Assembly: GCA_024281995.1 (NCBI GenBank)
Contig: JAMWZW010000001.1
Location: 310,001 to 374,000, forward strand
Length of the DNA: 64,000 bases
Source: Nitrosomonas sp.
Lineage (GTDB): Bacteria; Pseudomonadota; Gammaproteobacteria; Burkholderiales; Nitrosomonadaceae
Direction: 5' to 3'
Program-made: the position numbers and the translations under genes
The notes under the pieces: generated by a model
Told to the model about the DNA's origin: nothing
Seen by the model: only the letters and a program-made list of their open reading frames with translations
Databases searched by the model: none
Shown here: piece after piece, positions 55,439 through 64,000 of the stretch
How the letters are laid out: each line of letters begins with the position of its first letter
Position numbering within the stretch: the stretch's first letter is position 1

Positions 55439-55759
55439 ATGAAAAAAGTACTAATAGGAGCATTTGCAGCATCAGCCATTTTACTAGCCGGTGGTGTACA
55501 AGCAAGCGCAGAACTTGCAAAAAATAGTGGTTGCCTGAACTGCCACAATGTAGATACCAAATTAGTAGGACCAGCCCTGAAAGATATCGCTGCTAAATAT
55601 GCAGATCAGGCTGATGCTTCTGCTTACTTAACAGATAAAATCATTAAAGGAAGTAATGGTGTTTGGGGTCAAGTACCGATGCCACCAAAAGGTGGAAGTG
55701 CAACCCTGACAGATGCTGATGCTAAAGTATTAGCAGATTTCATTTTGACACTGAAATAA
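55439..55759 (+). CDS. cytochrome c-552 (class I monohaem, c8/c551 family)
   Basis: 106 residues with a signal peptide cleaved near VQASA/E, leaving about 82 residues. Haem site CLNCH (32-36), axial Met81 in QVPMPPK. Blocks VGPALKDIAAKYAD and GVWGQ.PMPP match Nitrosomonas europaea cytochrome c-552 as I recall it. This periplasmic protein carries electrons from cytochrome c-554/cM552 chains to the terminal oxidase or nitrite-reducing enzymes. AAGGAAAAAAATAT precedes the ATG, and a terminator follows. Confidence 0.95.
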   Translation: MKKVLIGAFAASAILLAGGVQASAELAKNSGCLNCHNVDTKLVGPALKDIAAKYADQADASAYLTDKIIKGSNGVWGQVPMPPKGGSATLTDADAKVLADFILTLK

Positions 55760-55773
55760 TTTTAGCTGTTGCA

Positions 55774-55810
55774 AAAAAGCCGACGTTATTACACGTCGGC
55801 TTTTTATTTT
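55774..55810 (+). terminator. Rho-independent terminator of cytochrome c-552
   Basis: AAGCCGACGT/ACGTCGGCTT stem around 55777-55802, followed by TTTTTATTTTT. Confidence 0.92.
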
Positions 55811-55854
55811 TGAGAATCATCAATTGACACTTTAGGAGCCTGTCGGAAGTAAAA

Positions 55855-56289
55855 ATGAAAACGCGAATTACATGGAAAGGAAATGTTAGTTTTTTAGCCG
55901 AATCAGGTAGCGGTCATTCGGTTCTGATGGATGGTGCGCCGGAAGCAGGCGGACAAAACCTTGGACCCCGTCCAATGGAAATGTTATTGATGGGATTAGG
56001 GGGGTGTACCAGTTTTGATGTCATGCATATTCTCAAAAAAGGCCGCCAGGATGTTAAGGATTGCGTGGTTGAAATAGAAGCCGAGCGTGCACCGGTGGAT
56101 CCAAAAGTTTTTACGCATATCCATCTGCACTTCATTGTCACTGGAAATAATCTGAATGCTCAGCAGGTTGAACGTGCAATTAATCTTTCGTCAGAGAAAT
56201 ATTGTTCCGCATCCATCATGCTCAAAAACACCGTAACGATAACGCATGATTTTGAAATTGTTCCTTTAGAAGAGCCTTCTTCTTATTGA
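55855..56289 (+). CDS. OsmC family protein (YhfA-like)
   Basis: 144 residues. The two redox cysteines are C51 (GLGGCTSFDV) and C117 (SEKYCSAS), with QNLGPRPMEMLLMGLGG before the first. OsmC/Ohr proteins are thiol peroxidases acting on organic hydroperoxides; the YhfA subgroup is less characterised. No signal peptide. Converges on lipA with a 17-nt gap. Confidence 0.92.
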   Translation: MKTRITWKGNVSFLAESGSGHSVLMDGAPEAGGQNLGPRPMEMLLMGLGGCTSFDVMHILKKGRQDVKDCVVEIEAERAPVDPKVFTHIHLHFIVTGNNLNAQQVERAINLSSEKYCSASIMLKNTVTITHDFEIVPLEEPSSY

Positions 56290-56306
56290 AGGTTAGCTTG
56301 TTTCGT

Positions 56307-57251
56307 TTACAGCAGTCCCGATTCGTGAGCTTGCTGGTCTGCGTGGTAACTGGAGCGCACCATCGGTCCGCATGCGGCGTGACTAAAACCCATATCGAGC
56401 GCTGCTTGTTCAAATGCAGCAAAGCCTTCTGGTGTAACATAACGCATGACCGGCAAGTGGCCGATGCTGGGTTGTAAATATTGCCCAATGGTCAGCATGT
56501 CCACATTGTGCTTGCGCAAATCACGCAGAACTTCCAAGATTTCTTCATCAGTTTCACCTAGTCCTAGCATAAGCCCTGATTTTGTCGGAATATGGGGAAA
56601 ATCCGCTTTAAAGTTTTCCAATAGCCTCAATGAATGGGCATAATCAGCCCCCGGCCGGCATTGTTTATACAATCGTGGGACCGTTTCCAGATTATGATTT
56701 AAAACATCTGGTGGGCAAGTAGCAAGTTTTTCTAATGCCACTTCTATACGCCCCCTAAAATCTGGCACCAAAGTTTCAATTGTTGTGTGCGGTGAATGTG
56801 CGCGTATTTCACGGATACAATCAGCAAAATGTTGGGCACCGCCATCACGCAAATCATCACGATCGACGCTGGTAATGACTACATACTTCAACCGCATGGC
56901 GGCAATTGATTGAGCAAGATGCAGCGGCTCGTGCGCATCGGGTGGCTTAGGTCTGCCATGAGCTACATCACAAAATGGACAGCGGCGTGTACATAAATCT
57001 CCCAATATCATAAAAGTGGCCGTACCTTTGCCAAAACATTCACCGATGTTGGGGCAGGACGCTTCTTCGCAGACGGTATGCAGATTGTGCTCACGTAGCA
57101 ATCGCTTAACTTCGTAGAAATTTTCGCTATTGGATGAACGAACGCGAATCCATGAAGGTTTCCGCAACAGATCATTGCGTGATTGAGGGGCTATTTTGAC
57201 AGGATTGCGCGCTGTTTTATCAATCCCTTTTTGATGGGTATCAGTAGTCAT
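56307..57251 (-). CDS. lipA: lipoyl synthase
   Basis: 314 residues. Auxiliary cluster cysteines in [12 protein letters not shown] and the radical-SAM C-X3-C-X2-C in [10 protein letters not shown], with the C-terminal RSSYHAD motif. It inserts two sulfurs into octanoyl groups on E2 and H proteins. The ATG lies inside the end of lipB (11-nt overlap). Last gene of the dacC-dat-ybeD-lipB-lipA run. Confidence 0.97.
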   Translation of the reverse strand: MTTDTHQKGIDKTARNPVKIAPQSRNDLLRKPSWIRVRSSNSENFYEVKRLLREHNLHTVCEEASCPNIGECFGKGTATFMILGDLCTRRCPFCDVAHGRPKPPDAHEPLHLAQSIAAMRLKYVVITSVDRDDLRDGGAQHFADCIREIRAHSPHTTIETLVPDFRGRIEVALEKLATCPPDVLNHNLETVPRLYKQCRPGADYAHSLRLLENFKADFPHIPTKSGLMLGLGETDEEILEVLRDLRKHNVDMLTIGQYLQPSIGHLPVMRYVTPEGFAAFEQAALDMGFSHAACGPMVRSSYHADQQAHESGLL

Positions 57252-57915
57252 GATGATTAATTATTAATCCTTTGTGAAGTTTTTCTTGTAATTGATTGGC
57301 TAGTTTATTGCTTAAAATTTCTACTCCATCGCTGATGCCTAGGTCTTTGGTTTGTGTGATCTGCAGCCCTCGGTAGCCACATGGATTTATGTATGAGAAG
57401 GGTGTTAAATCCATATCTACATTAAGCGCAATGCCATGATAACAATAATTTTTTTTTATTTTAAGTCCTAGTGAGGCAATTTTGGCATCGTTAACATAGA
57501 CACCAGGTGCTTCAATGCGACCGACTGCTTGAATATGATAAGTTTTTAGCAAATCTATCACAGCATTCTCCATGCATCGGACTAATTCTCGTACGCTAAG
57601 TTTTAAACGACCAATATCTAGTAGTAAATAAGCAATGATTTGCCCTGGGCCATGGTAAGTAATTTGCCCGCCTCGATCGGTTTTAATCAGTGGAATATCA
57701 TAATCATCGTGCAAGAGATGTTCGGGTTTTCCAGCAATACCTTGGGTAAACACAGGTGGGTGTTGTAATAACCATATTTCGTCACGAGTTGTTGCAGCTC
57801 GGTGCTCAGTAAAATCTTTCATGGCTTGCCAAGTTGCTTGGTAATCAGAAAATCCCAGTTTTTTAACAAAAAAATAAGGCTCTTTGCACAACGAGGGTGA
57901 GTGACTTAATATCAT
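57241..57915 (-). CDS. lipB: octanoyl-ACP:protein octanoyltransferase LipB
   Basis: 224 residues from ATG 57915; an upstream in-frame TTG (57936) would overlap ybeD by 11 nt. Motifs are [20 protein letters not shown], the catalytic lysine region [12 protein letters not shown], and the catalytic Cys in INPCGYRGL. It transfers octanoyl from ACP to lipoyl domains, which LipA then sulfurates. Confidence 0.95.
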   Translation of the reverse strand: MILSHSPSLCKEPYFFVKKLGFSDYQATWQAMKDFTEHRAATTRDEIWLLQHPPVFTQGIAGKPEHLLHDDYDIPLIKTDRGGQITYHGPGQIIAYLLLDIGRLKLSVRELVRCMENAVIDLLKTYHIQAVGRIEAPGVYVNDAKIASLGLKIKKNYCYHGIALNVDMDLTPFSYINPCGYRGLQITQTKDLGISDGVEILSNKLANQLQEKLHKGLIINHHDY

Positions 57916-57925
57916 GAATATATTG

Positions 57926-58192
57926 CTATAATACAATCGATACTAAGGGATGCTTCGATAAGGCCTGGTATAGCGCATCCAATTGTGACCGAGACGTGGC
58001 GCGGATTGTACAGGTAATACTTAAATATGTACCATTTTTGCTAGCTCTCACAGATATTGTTGCTGCATCAAAATCGGGGGCATGATACTTAACAATTGCT
58101 AATGCAATTTGTGTGAAATCCTGCTGTGCTTTGCCCATGATTTTGATGGGAAAATCACAAGGGTATTCAATGAGTGAGGACTGCTCTGTCAT
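57926..58192 (-). CDS. ybeD: YbeD/DUF493 family protein
   Basis: 88 residues with the DUF493 pattern: LIEYPCDFPIKIMGKAQQDF, then SKNGTYLSITCTIRATSRSQLDALYQALSKH. It is an ACT-like small domain that in many proteobacteria lies just before lipB; a regulatory link to lipoate metabolism is suspected but unproven. Followed after about 10 nt by the lipB ATG. Confidence 0.92.
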   Translation of the reverse strand: MTEQSSLIEYPCDFPIKIMGKAQQDFTQIALAIVKYHAPDFDAATISVRASKNGTYLSITCTIRATSRSQLDALYQALSKHPLVSIVL

Positions 58193-58237
58193 ATATGCGG
58201 CGAGGGGTAACTTGAGTACGAGCTTGTATGTCTGGTT

Positions 58238-59107
58238 TTATGTTTTAACATTATCAGCAGGAAGGCCCCGCATATGAGTGGTTTTGTACTGCTGATATAA
58301 CGCGTGTAACTGAAAAAACATATCCCCTGGTTTACCAGTACCTACCGGTTTATCGTCCAGCAATGTAATTGGCATAACTTCTTTGGTTGACGAAGTGAGT
58401 AGGATTTCATCTGCAGTACGCACTTCCCTTTCTGAAATTTCTCGAATTTCTAATGAAATTTGATTCGCTGCTGCGAGTTCCAATACAACGTCGTATGTAA
58501 TTCCCGGCAGCATGAGATGGCTTTTTGGAGGTGCAAGTAGTACTTGGTTTTTGACAATAAAAATGTTACTGGCGGCTCCTTCGGTCAAAAAACCATCCCG
58601 CAGCAGAATGGTTTCAAGTGCATGCCCATCCACGGCCAATTGTCGTAACAATACATTGGGTAATAGTGAAATGGCTTTGACGTCACAGCGTATCCAGCGA
58701 TTATCAAGAGCGGTAACGGCAGATGCACCGCTACTCAGCAATTCACCGGGCGGTGGTAATAGCGAATTACTCATGATAAAAACGGTCGGTGGAACATTAA
58801 TGGGAAATGCATGATCGCGTTTTGCTACACCGCGAGTGATGTGCAGATATAAATATTGATCTTCTGGATCATTTTTAGCAATGACTTGTTCCAGCAAATT
58901 CTTCCATTCTTCATTGCTGAAAGGATTTTTCAGCCGAATCCCATCTAAGCTATGCTGCAGTCGACTCAAGTGTTCGGTCAGTCTAAAAGGCCTACGCGAA
59001 TAAGCGGGGATTACTTCATATACACCATCGCCAAAAATAAAACCGCGATCCAGAACAGGAATGCATGCTTCCTCAATGGACATAAATTTACCATTCAGAT
59101 ATATCAT
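58238..59107 (-). CDS. dat: class IV aminotransferase, D-amino-acid aminotransferase type
   Basis: 289 residues. PLP fold IV: VLDRGFIFGDGVYEVIPAYS near the N-terminus, ITRGVAKRDHAFP, and LTEGAASNIFIVKN...LPGITYDVVLEL. D-alanine aminotransferases of this type sit beside dacC in many betaproteobacteria and may recycle or supply D-Ala/D-Glu. The fold also includes branched-chain aminotransferases and aminodeoxychorismate lyase; the context favours Dat. AAAAGACTCTC precedes the ATG. Confidence 0.88.
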   Translation of the reverse strand: MIYLNGKFMSIEEACIPVLDRGFIFGDGVYEVIPAYSRRPFRLTEHLSRLQHSLDGIRLKNPFSNEEWKNLLEQVIAKNDPEDQYLYLHITRGVAKRDHAFPINVPPTVFIMSNSLLPPPGELLSSGASAVTALDNRWIRCDVKAISLLPNVLLRQLAVDGHALETILLRDGFLTEGAASNIFIVKNQVLLAPPKSHLMLPGITYDVVLELAAANQISLEIREISEREVRTADEILLTSSTKEVMPITLLDDKPVGTGKPGDMFFQLHALYQQYKTTHMRGLPADNVKT

Positions 59108-59152
59108 GAGAGTCTTTTTTGCAGGCTGAGTGTATGATTTGAGAGGGTAACA

Positions 59153-60274
59153 CTAATTTAAGAGTAATTTTATACTATCCCAAGCGCGGCCAAAAATATT
59201 TGCTAGATCAACTTTTTCTAGGGCGACCAATGGATAGGTTTCGATAATTTTATCATCAAGAGTAAATTTTACTGTGCCAACTTCCTGGCCAAGCTGGATA
59301 GGGGCGACTAACGGTTGTTTATACTCCATGGTAGCTTTCAATTTATCGGATTGACCTTTGAGTAACGTAAAATAAACATCGCGATCAAAGCCCGCTTTTA
59401 ATTCATTCTGAGCACCTTTCCACAAATGGATTGTAGTCAGTGCATCGTTTTTCTTGTAGAGATGCAATGTATCATAAGCCTGGAAACCATAATTGAGTAG
59501 TCGTTGACTTTCAACGCTACGTGCATTGGCGGATTTAGCACCAATGACCACTGAAATTAATCGTCTTTTATCACGTATTGCTGAGGTAATTAGGCAAAAG
59601 CCTGCATTTTGGGTCCATCCTGTTTTTATTCCGTCGACATGAGGATCTATCCATAGCAACCGGTTTCTGTTGGGTTGTGTAATATTGTTATAGGTGTATT
59701 CTTTTTGTGAATAGAGTGGGTAAAACTCGGGAAAATCTCTAATAATGGCGGTTGCGAGTATCGTGAGATCATGTGCCGTAGTGTAGTGATTAGGATCGGG
59801 CAGTCCGGTCGAATTGGTAAAATGCGTGTTTGTCATACCCATGCGTCCAGCTTCTTTATTCATGATTTCAGCAAAATTACCTTCAGAACCAGCAACAGCC
59901 TCTGCCAAAGCGATACAAGCATCATTACCCGATTGCACAATCATGCCTCGAATCAGCTCATCGACAGTAACCTTTTTATTGGGTTCAATAAACATGCGCG
60001 ATCCAATCATTTTCCAGGCAGCTTGAGATACCGGTACAGCTTGATCGAGTGCAAGGCGGTTTTGTTTTAAAGCTGAAAATACAACATAAGCGGTCATCAA
60101 CTTGGTGAGCGAAGCAGGTTCTATGCGTTCATTTTCATTTTGACTGATTAATGCTTGCCCGGTCTGAAAATCTGACAACATATAAGCTTTGGCGGCTATG
60201 GATATGCCTTGCTGTTGAGCAACTGCCGACGACATAACGAGACACAATAGCAGTGATAAAAATAAATGCTTCAT
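59153..60274 (-). CDS. dacC: D-alanyl-D-alanine carboxypeptidase (PBP5/6 family)
   Basis: 373 residues from ATG 60274, giving the signal peptide MKHLFLSLLLCLVMSSAVAQ. Active-site S-X2-K is SLTK (55-58), SGN is in VQSGNDACIAL, and KTG is in GIKTGWTQNAGF. A C-terminal beta domain and amphipathic end (FGRAWDSIKLLLN) anchor it to the inner membrane. It trims pentapeptides in peptidoglycan, which also limits or supplies substrates for the L,D-transpeptidases at 0-2 kb. Confidence 0.94.
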   Translation of the reverse strand: MKHLFLSLLLCLVMSSAVAQQQGISIAAKAYMLSDFQTGQALISQNENERIEPASLTKLMTAYVVFSALKQNRLALDQAVPVSQAAWKMIGSRMFIEPNKKVTVDELIRGMIVQSGNDACIALAEAVAGSEGNFAEIMNKEAGRMGMTNTHFTNSTGLPDPNHYTTAHDLTILATAIIRDFPEFYPLYSQKEYTYNNITQPNRNRLLWIDPHVDGIKTGWTQNAGFCLITSAIRDKRRLISVVIGAKSANARSVESQRLLNYGFQAYDTLHLYKKNDALTTIHLWKGAQNELKAGFDRDVYFTLLKGQSDKLKATMEYKQPLVAPIQLGQEVGTVKFTLDDKIIETYPLVALEKVDLANIFGRAWDSIKLLLN

Positions 60275-60313
60275 GGAAGGCCTGCAAAAAATAAACATTA
60301 TATCCTGCGCCAA

Positions 60314-60871
60314 GAGAATCTAAAACCACCGTTTCTTAGATGACTCGGCAACATACCTATAAATTATTTTAGTGTTTTTTGCCATCTTTATTAAGATCAA
60401 TACGATAAGGAATTGGCTCATGAAAAAGCAAGAGATGGCTATAATGAATAAGAATATTGAATCATTTTGCCAATTTATCAGGTTGTTTCAGACAAGGCGG
60501 TATTTGTGCATTGCGTTTGTGCAGGCGGATTCATGTGTTGTGGATTGCCGTTCATCGGACATTGCGCAAAATTCGCATTGCCATAAATCGGCGTGATGGT
60601 ATTTATCGATTACACAAGTTGATTGAAATTGAAGTTACTTTATTTACTTTTGTAGCAGCAGTCAGCAAAACTCAGAATTATGTTTCACCGGCGACACTGC
60701 TTACTTAGATTGGCAAATGGTTATCCTCCGTACACATGATTATCTGGAACTACTATGTTCCTCGGAAATATTTACAATGATCAATTTCCAAGTATGTACT
60801 TGCTATGTATTGAGCAACGGGAAGGATAGTCTTTTTTCAATTTCTGTTTCATAAATGAAATAGAAGTTGGA
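60314..60871. other. intergenic region, degenerate, no supported gene
   Basis: About 560 bases. One frame (60457-60708) is open for 83 codons and arginine-rich at its start, but it has no ribosome site, shows no domain and changes character midway. It could be decayed coding sequence. No RNA gene or repeat seen. Confidence 0.4.
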
Positions 60872-61417
60872 TTAAGTGTTGCTTGATGAGCGGTCAATTA
60901 CACCCATATGAAAACTTAGTTTTCCTGAATTGCGTTCTTTGAAATATTGCTTCAACGGTTCGTAAATCACTCGGAATGCCATTTCTTCCCAAGGAATTTC
61001 TTGTTCAGTCATGAGCTTTACGTCCAGGCTTTCGATGCCAGGGCTGAAATCAAGATCCAGTAGTTGTGCGCGAAAAAGAGCATATACCTGACTGATATGG
61101 GGAAGGCTGTATAGGGCATATAAATTGCCAATTTCTACTCGGGCATTGGCTTCTTCCAATGTTTCACGTGCGGCGGCTTGCGCTAATGTTTCATTGTTTT
61201 CCATGAAACCTGCCGGTAATGTCCACCATCCGAGGCGGGGTTCGATGGCACGTCGACACAGCAGAATTTTATCTTCCCATTCGGGGATGCAACCCACTAC
61301 CATTTTCGGGTTTTGATAATGGATGAGATGACAAGTGGTGCATACATACCGTGGGAGAGTATCGCCAGCAGGTATTAGAAATTCGACAGTGGCACTACAA
61401 TTGCTACAGTATTTCAT
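60872..61417 (-). CDS. NUDIX hydrolase with N-terminal zinc ribbon
   Basis: 181 residues. Zinc-ribbon cysteines are in MKYCSNCSATVEF and YVCTTCHLIHYQNP. The Nudix box reads GFMENNETLAQAAARETLEEANA, with the R-E-X2-E-E core. The layout resembles NudC-like or general NUDIX pyrophosphohydrolases, but it is shorter than NudC. The substrate cannot be told. GAGGATTTCTC precedes the ATG. Confidence 0.9.
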   Translation of the reverse strand: MKYCSNCSATVEFLIPAGDTLPRYVCTTCHLIHYQNPKMVVGCIPEWEDKILLCRRAIEPRLGWWTLPAGFMENNETLAQAAARETLEEANARVEIGNLYALYSLPHISQVYALFRAQLLDLDFSPGIESLDVKLMTEQEIPWEEMAFRVIYEPLKQYFKERNSGKLSFHMGVIDRSSSNT

Positions 61418-61446
61418 GAGAAATCCTCAAGTTTGTTGAGTGAATT

Positions 61447-62319
61447 TCAGAGTTGAGTGACAGCAAAGTATCGCGTTGCAAGCAGGTTCCCCGATTCGTC
61501 GACTAATTCTACCCGCCACGTGCCAAGCCTCTGGTGATCGAGTTGTTTGCTGGCATTAGTTCGCCAGTTGTTATTGTGAATGTACAAAGATAGTTGTGAA
61601 TCAAGCTCATCGTTACGATACCACAAGATGGTAATCTTTTTTTTTTCTAAGTCCTTAAGGTGTAGGTAGAAATAAATGGGTTTTGATTCATTGGGTTGTA
61701 GTTGTATCGTGTCAATGTTATCAATGGGTTCACGTGCCTGAATTGCATGACTCAGTTGTGCTCTGAGTACTTGCGGGTAATCTGAGGTCCTTTGCGGCTT
61801 CTTAGATTGTGAGGTTACCGTCGGTTTTTTGCGTGGGATTATCATCGGCTTGAGGGCTTGCGATTCAGGTTTTGGTTTTATTGATGATGGGCCGATCGAG
61901 TCAGATGAATGAATGGTTTTTTCAGATGAGGGTGATGCAGGTTGCGTTGTAACTGTTGAATGATTCGATTCAGGCAATTTATGGGTTTGAATGGCGGTGG
62001 TCTGATCTTTTGTTACTAAATCCGACAGGGATTTTTCCTGCGTCAGATCGTTTTCTTGAGAAGTAGGCGATTGATTAATTGTAGTTATTGCATGTTGTTG
62101 TTTGGTTGAGGAAGATTCGTTGTTCGTGATGCTGAATACGATACTACCGATCAAAGCAACGATAAAAAGCAATAGTAAAATGGCGATCGCAATTTTTTTC
62201 CAATCCCATGATTGTTCGTATTCAATTTCTGGCTCAGTTAATTCGGGGTAAATCTCTTCGATGGCTTGTTGAGGAGGTTGTTGAATGTTAATACGGATTT
62301 TGAATGTATTTTCGTTCAT
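61447..62319 (-). CDS. membrane-anchored DUF2914 domain protein
   Basis: 290 residues. One transmembrane helix at about 44-66 (KIAIAILLLLFIVALIGSIVF), a long Ser/Thr/Gln/Lys-rich periplasmic linker, and a C-terminal DUF2914 domain (about 200-290; HLKDLEKKKITILWYRNDE, NNNWRTNASKQLDHQRLGTW, GNLLATRYFAV). DUF2914 is an immunoglobulin-like domain of unknown function. It lies 29 nt upstream of the NUDIX gene on the same strand. Confidence 0.87.
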   Translation of the reverse strand: MNENTFKIRINIQQPPQQAIEEIYPELTEPEIEYEQSWDWKKIAIAILLLLFIVALIGSIVFSITNNESSSTKQQHAITTINQSPTSQENDLTQEKSLSDLVTKDQTTAIQTHKLPESNHSTVTTQPASPSSEKTIHSSDSIGPSSIKPKPESQALKPMIIPRKKPTVTSQSKKPQRTSDYPQVLRAQLSHAIQAREPIDNIDTIQLQPNESKPIYFYLHLKDLEKKKITILWYRNDELDSQLSLYIHNNNWRTNASKQLDHQRLGTWRVELVDESGNLLATRYFAVTQL

Positions 62320-62572
62320 AAGGAATCTTGCGACACATGAATATCTGAAAGTTGTTTACTGGCTTATATTCAAAGTATAAAGTATTTTTGTGAATCGCAG
62401 AATCTTGCTTGGCCAACACTGGTAGCAGATTTTGGTAAGGATAGATAAATAATATGAACTATCAAAGAGATAACATTGTTATTTTGAGCTTGGCTTAAAT
62501 AAAATATTTACTACATTTTTTTAAGTATGAGGTAGTGTAGAAGGATGTTAATCAATCTGTGCATGAAAATAA

Positions 62573-64000
<1,428 letters not shown>

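Noticed and set aside
60457-60708. 83-codon frame between dacC and the NUDIX gene
   Set aside because: No ribosome site or recognisable domain; kept only as a note in the intergenic entry.

Overview
The window looks like chromosome of an ammonia-oxidising betaproteobacterium, most likely Nitrosomonas. The pointers are a cytochrome c-552 precursor very close to what I remember of the N. europaea protein, a member of the SmbP small-metal-binding family known from Nitrosomonas, and betaproteobacterial gene orders (zapB-zapA-6S RNA, zipA next to smc, dacC-dat-ybeD-lipB-lipA). The genus is an inference from protein resemblance; no rRNA is present to confirm it.

Layout. 1-2 kb: two L,D-transpeptidases (the first cut by the window edge) around a small alanine-zipper lipoprotein ending in lysine. 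2-4.5 kb: hypCDE for NiFe-hydrogenase maturation, without the hydrogenase. 4.8-5.5 kb: 6S RNA downstream of zapA and a zapB-like gene. 5.6-10.7 kb: CDGSH protein, zipA, smc. 10.8-22.4 kb: housekeeping genes (queF, mltD, M17 aminopeptidase, thyA-folA, an ornithine-type decarboxylase preceded by a 21-codon ORF, dcd, apbC, metG, an NTF2-like protein, a YggS-type PLP protein).

22.4-33.1 kb is an accessory, defence-like island. It holds decayed mazEF-like genes, a HEPN/MNT pair, then a co-directional run: TIR protein, TIR protein with a long C-terminal region, two tiny overlapping ORFs, a MoxR-type AAA+ ATPase and a 1065-aa membrane protein with a vWA-like middle and an FGE/SUMF1-type C-terminus. 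A palindromic repeat follows, then an MNT-HEPN-FGE operon. The ATPase/membrane-protein part is visibly richer in G+C than its surroundings. The two FGE C-termini differ in the position where diversity-generating retroelements place variable regions. This island is the best candidate for an undescribed system.

33.1-36.5 kb: ubiE, a DUF971 protein, phoBR. 36.8-39.2 kb: six small stress/envelope genes with strong Shine-Dalgarno sites (PRC-barrel, CsbD, unknown, membrane peptide, SmbP-like, BON lipoprotein). 39.3-44.9 kb: a di-haem cytochrome and the ppsA-ppsR pair. 45.4-50.4 kb: a paralogous cluster of two OmpL/BBP2-like barrel proteins and three small secreted proteins of unknown family that share an upstream motif. 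50.7-64 kb: lgt, ilvD, a DUF255 thioredoxin-fold protein, cytochrome c-552, OsmC, the dacC-dat-ybeD-lipB-lipA run, a NUDIX hydrolase, a DUF2914 protein and the start of ligA (cut by the window end).

No tRNA, rRNA, CRISPR array, transposase or reverse transcriptase was recognised. All calls are from reading the sequence; nothing was searched against a database.
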